Part shown: one piece after another, positions 57,006 to 61,267 of the stretch
Numbering within the stretch: position 1 is the stretch's first letter
Layout: every line of letters begins with the position of its first letter
From: Elusimicrobiota bacterium
GTDB taxonomy: Bacteria > Elusimicrobiota > UBA8919
DNA: 61,267 nt
Direction of reading: 5' to 3'
Assembly (NCBI GenBank): GCA_040757695.1
Contig: JBFLWK010000010.1
Coordinates: 1-61,267, forward strand
The notes under the pieces: model-generated
Told to the model about the DNA's origin: nothing
Seen by the model: the letters and a program-made list of their open reading frames with translations, nothing else
Database searches by the model: none
Program-made: the position numbers and the translations under genes

Positions 57006-58654
57006 ATTTTTCGTGCGACTACAACTCGTTTTGCGGCAGTTTTTATATTGCCTGTTTTTTTGTTCTGAACTTCTATATGGACGATATACACACCAATAGA
57101 TACTGTAGCGCCGTCTTCATCTTTACCATCCCAGTTGACTGTATTTGCGCCGCCTGCAGGCACATCTATTTGGTCAAGCAAAATTTTTACCAGCCGACCG
57201 TTAGTATCAAACACTCGGACTGTTACCTGGCTATTTGCCTCTACATTGTACGCAATCACACAATACGAGTACTTACCATCTCTTGCAGGTGAGAATGGCG
57301 ACTGGAATACTTCCAAAATTTTTGTAGTTTCTTTCGCAGCAGTCCCGTAAGGTCCCTGCCCTTTTGTCGCACTGCCTTCATACCAATCGGTTTTGGTATT
57401 CGTATCTAACGGCTGACCTGTTTGAGATGACGGGTCTATTTTTCGGGTAATTGAGCCGGTAGTAGATTCAGACCAACTGACTGAGCCATGAATATAATAG
57501 TCCTCCGTTCCAACTGCATCTGTTACATCAGAAGGATGAGCCCACTGACCGGTTGAAACTGCGGTATCATACACAGATTGTTCGCCGGTATAAGACGAAC
57601 TATCTTCTGCAAAACTGACAAAGTCAACCATAGTCCCGTCGGCATTTTTGAGTGTAAGATTATTATCAGTCCCTGTCAGCCCCGGTGTTGATTCGTCTGA
57701 ATATAAATCAATATAGCCGTTTCCGTTTGTATCAGTTGTTTCATCAGTTCCCGCTTGTGAGCAATGCACAACCAGATACATCTTTGCAGCAGTATTCAGG
57801 TTCGGTAATGTTTTGATAACTGTTTTACCCTCATACAATTTTGCACCTGTGATATTAGAGCCGTTTGTTATGTAAATCTCTACAAAATCGCCGCCTGAAA
57901 TACCTGGTGCGACTTCGGTTATTTTACCATAGATATTGCCGGCACCTGCGGGAGGAGTCACCGGGAATGCCGGGTTTTTACGTCCTTCTGTACGGTCTGA
58001 AGTCGCCTGCCAGTCGGTTTTTGCGACATCTTCAGCATCCGTATCGGTTGACTTATCATCGCGTGCAAGCGATTTAGATGCAGACGAGCCAAGTTCTGCA
58101 GCGCTACCTTCGTCAACCGCGCCAGTCCATTGATTAGCCGAAATCGCATCTGAAAATAACGAATCGCCAGCAGTCCATTTATCATCACCATTACAGAACA
58201 CCACAGCATCTACAATATCACTGAGCGAGTTTCTTAAAACAATCACATTATCCGTGCCGGTTAGCCCTGTAATTCCTACACCGGTATAAAACTCCTTATA
58301 GCCATCGCCATCATCAGCAGTAATTTCATCCGCAGTTGAATCATTAAACTTTAACACAAAATAAGCACCGGATGAGATTGTGACTGCTGGGAATGTTTTA
58401 CACGGATTAGCGCCACCGGATAGTTTTGCAGCTTCTACAGACCACTGGTCAAGATTGATATCGCCACTGGAACAGTTATAGAACTCTATCCAGTCCTTGC
58501 CACCTGAGATATTCGCAGTAAGTTCGTTGATACGAACTGGTGAAGCAGCATAGAGGCAATGAAAAATGAAAAATGAAAAATGAAAAATAAAAGTCAAAAA
58601 CAATCCACAATTTTTAATTTTTAATTTATAATTTTTAATTGATGTTTTTATCAT
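57002..58654 (-). CDS. Secreted protein with lamin-tail domains and a FlgD-like C-terminal domain
   Basis: A 550-residue protein starting at ATG 58654. The signal peptide is cassette copy 4 (KNYKLKIKNCGLFLTF to CLYA). Two lamin-tail (LTD) domains follow: VRINELTANISGGKDWIEFY NCSSGDINLDQWS and GKITEVAPGISGGDFVEIYI. A C-terminal FlgD-like Ig domain (QVTVRVFDTNGRLVKILLDQ; VNWDGKDEDGATVSIGVYIV) is a type IX-like tail. The function is probably surface adhesion or matrix; it overlaps the next gene by 4 bp. Confidence 0.85.
   Translation of the reverse strand: MIKTSIKNYKLKIKNCGLFLTFIFHFSFFIFHCLYAASPVRINELTANISGGKDWIEFYNCSSGDINLDQWSVEAAKLSGGANPCKTFPAVTISSGAYFVLKFNDSTADEITADDGDGYKEFYTGVGITGLTGTDNVIVLRNSLSDIVDAVVFCNGDDKWTAGDSLFSDAISANQWTGAVDEGSAAELGSSASKSLARDDKSTDTDAEDVAKTDWQATSDRTEGRKNPAFPVTPPAGAGNIYGKITEVAPGISGGDFVEIYITNGSNITGAKLYEGKTVIKTLPNLNTAAKMYLVVHCSQAGTDETTDTNGNGYIDLYSDESTPGLTGTDNNLTLKNADGTMVDFVSFAEDSSSYTGEQSVYDTAVSTGQWAHPSDVTDAVGTEDYYIHGSVSWSESTTGSITRKIDPSSQTGQPLDTNTKTDWYEGSATKGQGPYGTAAKETTKILEVFQSPFSPARDGKYSYCVIAYNVEANSQVTVRVFDTNGRLVKILLDQIDVPAGGANTVNWDGKDEDGATVSIGVYIVHIEVQNKKTGNIKTAAKRVVVARKI
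58553..58650. repeat. Signal-peptide cassette, copy 4
   Basis: GAGGCAATGAAAAATG, three more ATGAAAA/ATAAAA units, AATCCACAATTTTTAATT and TTTAATTGATG at the right. The right edge (TTGATGTTTTTATC) differs from copies 1-3 (TTGCTTTTAG), so it has a drifted terminus. Confidence 0.9.
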
Positions 58655-58667
58655 ATTTTTATTTTGC

Positions 58668-58706
58668 AATGAACTACCCTGTGGCAGAGCCACAGGGTAG
58701 TTCATT
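58668..58706. repeat. Perfect inverted repeat with 18-bp arms
   Basis: Arms AATGAACTACCCTGTGGC and its complement flank AGA. It lies between the lamin-tail gene and the truncated nucleotidyltransferase. A terminator or an element end is possible. Confidence 0.9.
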
Positions 58707-58725
58707 ATTATCAATCATTCGCTTT

Positions 58726-58887
58726 TCAGTTTTTACATCTGGAATTGATTTTGTCAAGAATTATATCTATATCTTTTGTCGCACTGACAAATCCGTGCAA
58801 AAAAACTGCTACACCACCAGCAATTGCATATTTTACTTTGTGTTTATTTAAAGTCATAAGTATATCAATAATCTCCAGCCGTTTGCT
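58726..58887 (-). pseudogene. Truncated nucleotidyltransferase-like protein
   Basis: The frame from ATG 58887 reads MSKRLEIIDILMTLNKHKVK YAIAGGVAVFLHGFVSATKD IDIILDKINS and ends after 53 residues, near the palindrome at 58668. It has the GGVAVFLHG...TKDIDIILD pattern of minimal/AbiEii-type nucleotidyltransferases, but only the first strand and the first acidic residues. The rest is missing, presumably lost at the repeat. Confidence 0.65.
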
Positions 58888-58894
58888 CATTTTA

Positions 58895-59560
58895 TTATTC
58901 GTCTTCGCTACTTTCTTCACTACCGGCTGTTCTGTACTTATCAAGTAGCGATTTTTCAACCACATCTTTTACCTTTTTATTGATAATCAGAACCTGTTTT
59001 TTCCATTTGCCGGTTTCTTCATCTTTTCGGCTAGGCCATGAAATCCAGGGACCGCGTTTGCCTTCCATCACACCGCAGGAAACCCGTACCGCATTGTTAA
59101 AATCAACAGATGCATTGACCTTTCGTGATGACTGGCTTCTTAACGGCGAGAAATTAGTGATTTTGAATGAAATAGATTTAGATGTTTTTTTAGATGGCTT
59201 CCCACTCTTGATTGCCTTTTCTATCTCATCACTCGCCTGTTTTGTGAGTGTCTCAAACTGCGGGTATTCCTTGCCTCGTTTTGATACATACACCGGATAT
59301 TTCAGTGTGGTCTTGCCTTCCAGTTTTATTACCTGTATCTCTTTTACCTTGATACAGTCGTTTAAGACAATTGTTGCCATCTCTTTTACCGCACCTTCAT
59401 CAACCGGTATTTTCTCTACACTGGTTACATAAATCTCACCAGTTTTTGCACTACCCCCACCCTTATCAGTTTCTTCATCTGCTGTATACAGTGAACTGTA
59501 GAGAAAAACCAATACACTACCAACAACTGCTAATCCCAACCCACCAAACATCTTACGCAT
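58895..59560 (-). CDS. Exported protein with a SpoVG-like C-terminal domain
   Basis: A 221-residue protein. The N-terminal helix is GLGLAVVGSVLVFLYSSLYT (about 7-26), a signal peptide or anchor. The C-terminal part (FKITNFSPLRSQSSRKVNAS VDFNNAVRV; GPWISWPSRKDEETGKWKKQ; VLIINKKVKDVVEKSLLDKY) resembles SpoVG in the order VxxDNAxxV ... MPSRK ... INxxxxxxIxxxxxxxY. The start at 59560 has GGAGG 7 bases upstream. It is unusual, because SpoVG is a cytoplasmic nucleic-acid binding protein. It could instead be a SpoVG-fold with a different role. Confidence 0.68.
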   Translation of the reverse strand: MRKMFGGLGLAVVGSVLVFLYSSLYTADEETDKGGGSAKTGEIYVTSVEKIPVDEGAVKEMATIVLNDCIKVKEIQVIKLEGKTTLKYPVYVSKRGKEYPQFETLTKQASDEIEKAIKSGKPSKKTSKSISFKITNFSPLRSQSSRKVNASVDFNNAVRVSCGVMEGKRGPWISWPSRKDEETGKWKKQVLIINKKVKDVVEKSLLDKYRTAGSEESSEDE

Positions 59561-59576
59561 TTTTGCCTCCTCTCTT

Positions 59577-59692
59577 GTAGGCTACCCCTTAAGGGGTATA
59601 GAGTAGACGGCAATTAATTGCCGTCTACCAGCTTCGCGTTTTATTGTAGTTGCAAGGTCCCCTCGCTATATTTAGGCAGGGAGACCCTGCTA
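59577..59692. repeat. Three consecutive palindromes between two genes
   Basis: The first has GTAGGCTACCCCTTAAGGGG (59577-59598), the core of 44535 and 53627. The second has GTAGACGGCAATT and its complement (59603-59628), perfect and 26 bp. The third pairs GTAG-TTGCAAGGTCC with GAGACCCTGC-TACTAC loosely (59646-59692). They separate the genes at 59709 and 58895. Confidence 0.9.
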
Positions 59693-59708
59693 CTACTTCT
59701 ACAATAGA

Positions 59709-60029
59709 TTACGAAGTATGAATCAGTGTCCCAAAGCCCTTATCTAACGCAAACATAATTTCCTGATGACGTTTTTCTGCTATTTCCATAACTTCCCGAT
59801 GCCTTTTTTCTGCTCGTTCATCCATTTTAATAAATTGTGATACAACTTCCTGATGTCTTTGTTCTGCCCTTTCATCCATTTTTCTAAATCCTTCATCCAT
59901 CTTACGAATTGATTCTTCTATCTTATTGAACACTCTTCCGTTTTGTTTTAATACTCTGGACAAAACAACTGATAGATATGCCCCAAGTCCTGCAAAATAA
60001 ATACTCAATAAAATCTGCCATAAACCCAT
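59709..60029 (-). CDS. Membrane-anchored coiled-coil protein
   Basis: A 106-residue protein. The N-terminal helix (WQILLSIYFAGLGAYLSVVL, about 4-23) is followed by a basic coiled coil with KMDERAEQRHQEVVSQFI and KMDERAEKRHREVMEIAEKR HQE repeats. The start at 60029 has GAGGTG upstream. It resembles the protein at 53651 in design (anchor plus MDERx repeats) and probably shares its role. No family recognised. Confidence 0.75.
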   Translation of the reverse strand: MGLWQILLSIYFAGLGAYLSVVLSRVLKQNGRVFNKIEESIRKMDEGFRKMDERAEQRHQEVVSQFIKMDERAEKRHREVMEIAEKRHQEIMFALDKGFGTLIHTS

Positions 60030-60044
60030 ACTTCACCTCAATTA

Positions 60045-60105
60045 ATTTCAAATTCCAAATTCCAAATCCAAGTTGACGATTTAAGATTAAGATTAAAGAT
60101 ACAAT
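60045..60105. repeat. AAATTCC and AAGATTA heptanucleotide-type repeats
   Basis: TTTCAAATTCCAAATTCCAA ATCC then AAGATTAAGATTAAAG. Two short 7-bp runs in the gap between 60029 and 60135; the units match 44483 and 10360. No gene is seen here. Confidence 0.85.
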
Positions 60106-60134
60106 CACGCCAAGTGCGTGAAACTACTTTTACT

Positions 60135-61267
60135 TTATCTGGTTTTTTTCTGTTTTTCGTCAAGTTTCTGTTTGGCTAATTCTATTTTCCTTTTTGCTTC
60201 TTCGTGATTCGGGTCAAGTTTTAGTACCTCTTGCCAGCCGGCAATTGCAAGTTCATATTCACCTTTCTGGAAATGCTTGTATGCAGATTCATAATGCAGT
60301 TTCATTAGCGCTTGCCGTCGTTCCGGCGTTAATTCAGGTGCTTCCGCCGGTGTTTCTTCAACAGCAGTTGGTTGTGGAGCAGGTGGTGGCGGTGGTAGAA
60401 TTTCAGCCGGTTTTTCTTCTTTTGGTTTTTCTCTTTTTCCCTTTTCCCTTTTCACTTTAACCTGCTTTTCTGCCGGTTCCCCCCCTTGCCTGAATGTTAA
60501 CGATAGCCGATGACTGCCTGAAGTATCCGCAAGTTGTAAAGGCCACAAAAACGCATAATCCAGTTGGATACCGATATTTAGTATTACTTTATTGAAGGAG
60601 AACCCGGCGGTAATTTCACGGTCGCTTCCACCCAACCGTGCTGAATATGTATGTTTACTAAACCATGTTTCTAACCCGCCAGCAATTTTTATATCCACAA
60701 CATTATTTTCCGGTTTTCTGTATGAGAAATCTACTGTAGATACAATATCTTCAACAAATTTCCATTTCTCAATTTTGTAAGCGAGCCCTGCACGGTATTC
60801 CTGTGGTACAAAATCTTTGTGATACAAGCCGACATCTGCTTTCACAAGATTTTTTACTGCTAACCCGATAGCGAGCCGTTCTGAAAAAGGCAACAGCAGA
60901 ATCCCGATATCAGTTGTGAATGCGCCTGCAGATGTCCCGTTTGCGAACACAGGGTCTTTTAGCGATTTTGTTCGTTCATCCAAAATATATTTATGTAGCA
61001 GATATTTTATTGAGAACCCGCCAAGTATTGGGAAAGGTGGCTCTTTGTCCCAGAAAAATGGTGCAGTATCGTTCGCATAGCCGAGTGCAAAGGTATCCTC
61101 GCGATAAAGTGCCGAAAGATAAGTATCGTTGATATTCAATCCGAACGAACCGCTATTATCAGTTGGATAAACAAAACCTGTATGCATCTGCCCGAGATTG
61201 ATATTATCAAGCCCTAAAAATAATTTGTTATACATAAATGTACCTTCAAGCGATTGGACATGTGCAA
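60135..61267 (-). CDS. PorV/UPF0164-like outer-membrane barrel with a C-terminal TPR (partial)
   Basis: The frame is open to the window edge (AHVQSLEGTFMYNKLFLGLD before the first ATG at 61235), so the N-terminus and signal peptide lie outside. The barrel part (VYPTDNSGSFGLNINDTYLS; GLAVKNLVKADVGLYHKDFV; PQEYRAGLAYKIEKWKF) resembles the PorV set. A Pro/Glu-rich linker (PPPPPAPQPTAVEETPAEAP) leads to a TPR unit (YESAYKHFQKGEYELAIAGW QEVLKLDPNHEEAKRK). TPR on a PorV-like barrel is unusual; the TPR would face the periplasm. Confidence 0.8.
   Translation of the reverse strand, partial: AHVQSLEGTFMYNKLFLGLDNINLGQMHTGFVYPTDNSGSFGLNINDTYLSALYREDTFALGYANDTAPFFWDKEPPFPILGGFSIKYLLHKYILDERTKSLKDPVFANGTSAGAFTTDIGILLLPFSERLAIGLAVKNLVKADVGLYHKDFVPQEYRAGLAYKIEKWKFVEDIVSTVDFSYRKPENNVVDIKIAGGLETWFSKHTYSARLGGSDREITAGFSFNKVILNIGIQLDYAFLWPLQLADTSGSHRLSLTFRQGGEPAEKQVKVKREKGKREKPKEEKPAEILPPPPPAPQPTAVEETPAEAPELTPERRQALMKLHYESAYKHFQKGEYELAIAGWQEVLKLDPNHEEAKRKIELAKQKLDEKQKKTR

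Noticed and set aside
7567-60105. CRISPR array
   Set aside because: The repeats are 7-9 bp direct tandem or palindromic units with no 20-40 bp spacers and no cas genes.
1-61267. tRNA or rRNA genes
   Set aside because: No cloverleaf-like or conserved rRNA sequence was recognised by eye; small structured RNAs may still be missed.

Overview
This window comes from an AT-rich diderm (Gram-negative type) bacterium. It encodes a TolC/RND efflux system, LptB and many outer-membrane beta-barrels ending in W or F. The mix of PorV-like barrels, subtilase and lamin-tail proteins with FlgD/type IX-like tails, three GH57 enzymes, a tungsten aldehyde oxidoreductase and a mannose-family PTS with HPr kinase suggests an anaerobic, fermentative member of a poorly cultured lineage (Elusimicrobia/Omnitrophica/Desantisbacteria-like). 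That placement is inference; there is no rRNA or other decisive marker here. Almost every gene is on the minus strand, so transcription runs from high to low coordinates.

Layout by coordinate. 1-2200: an ECF sigma gene that seems to be cut at its 3' end by a group II intron, a flavodoxin, a small plus-strand coiled-coil gene, and remnants of HsdR-N and ORF6N genes. 2216-8336: a TetR-controlled TolC/adaptor/RND pump whose TolC signal peptide is frame-broken by a heptanucleotide repeat. 8443-10311: an aldehyde ferredoxin oxidoreductase. 10453-17966: SpoVG, an outer-membrane barrel, a natural FliF-FliG-type fusion, MotA, two MotB/OmpA proteins and a TPR protein, i.e. a flagellar-type motor module without flagellar genes. 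18052-37552: a long run lptB-hpf-ptsN-hprK-rapZ-DUF4912-GH57-EIIA-EIIB-GH57-GH57-EIIC-EIID-HPr-EI-lepA-nadB-ispE behind a near-consensus promoter; it joins PTS/HPr-kinase signalling to alpha-glucan (glycogen-like) metabolism. 37539-44472: a broken alcohol dehydrogenase/pilin composite, clpB and comEC. 44560-61267: a surface-protein region with six PorV-like barrels, a subtilase, a lamin-tail protein, two barrels carrying ComEA-like helix-hairpin-helix domains, a HAMP protein, a nuclease-fold/TPR protein and coiled-coil proteins.

The most unusual feature is a dense population of short palindromic elements built from tandem units, mostly 7 bp long. They fill the gaps between genes, supply stop codons, sit inside coding regions (ispE, nadB, a GH57 gene) and, most strikingly, encode the signal peptides of nearly all exported proteins here. 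The same roughly 95-bp element encodes the signal peptide of four unrelated proteins. In two other exported proteins the element carries an S23 (23S rRNA intervening-sequence type) four-helix-bundle ORF, joined in frame ahead of the signal peptide. The element terminus TGCCTTTAC reads Cys-Leu-Tyr, which explains the recurring CLY-A/G/S end of these signal peptides. Because 7 is not a multiple of 3, a change in copy number shifts the frame; the TolC gene appears to be in such an off state. All calls come from reading sequence and translations by eye; no database search was run.
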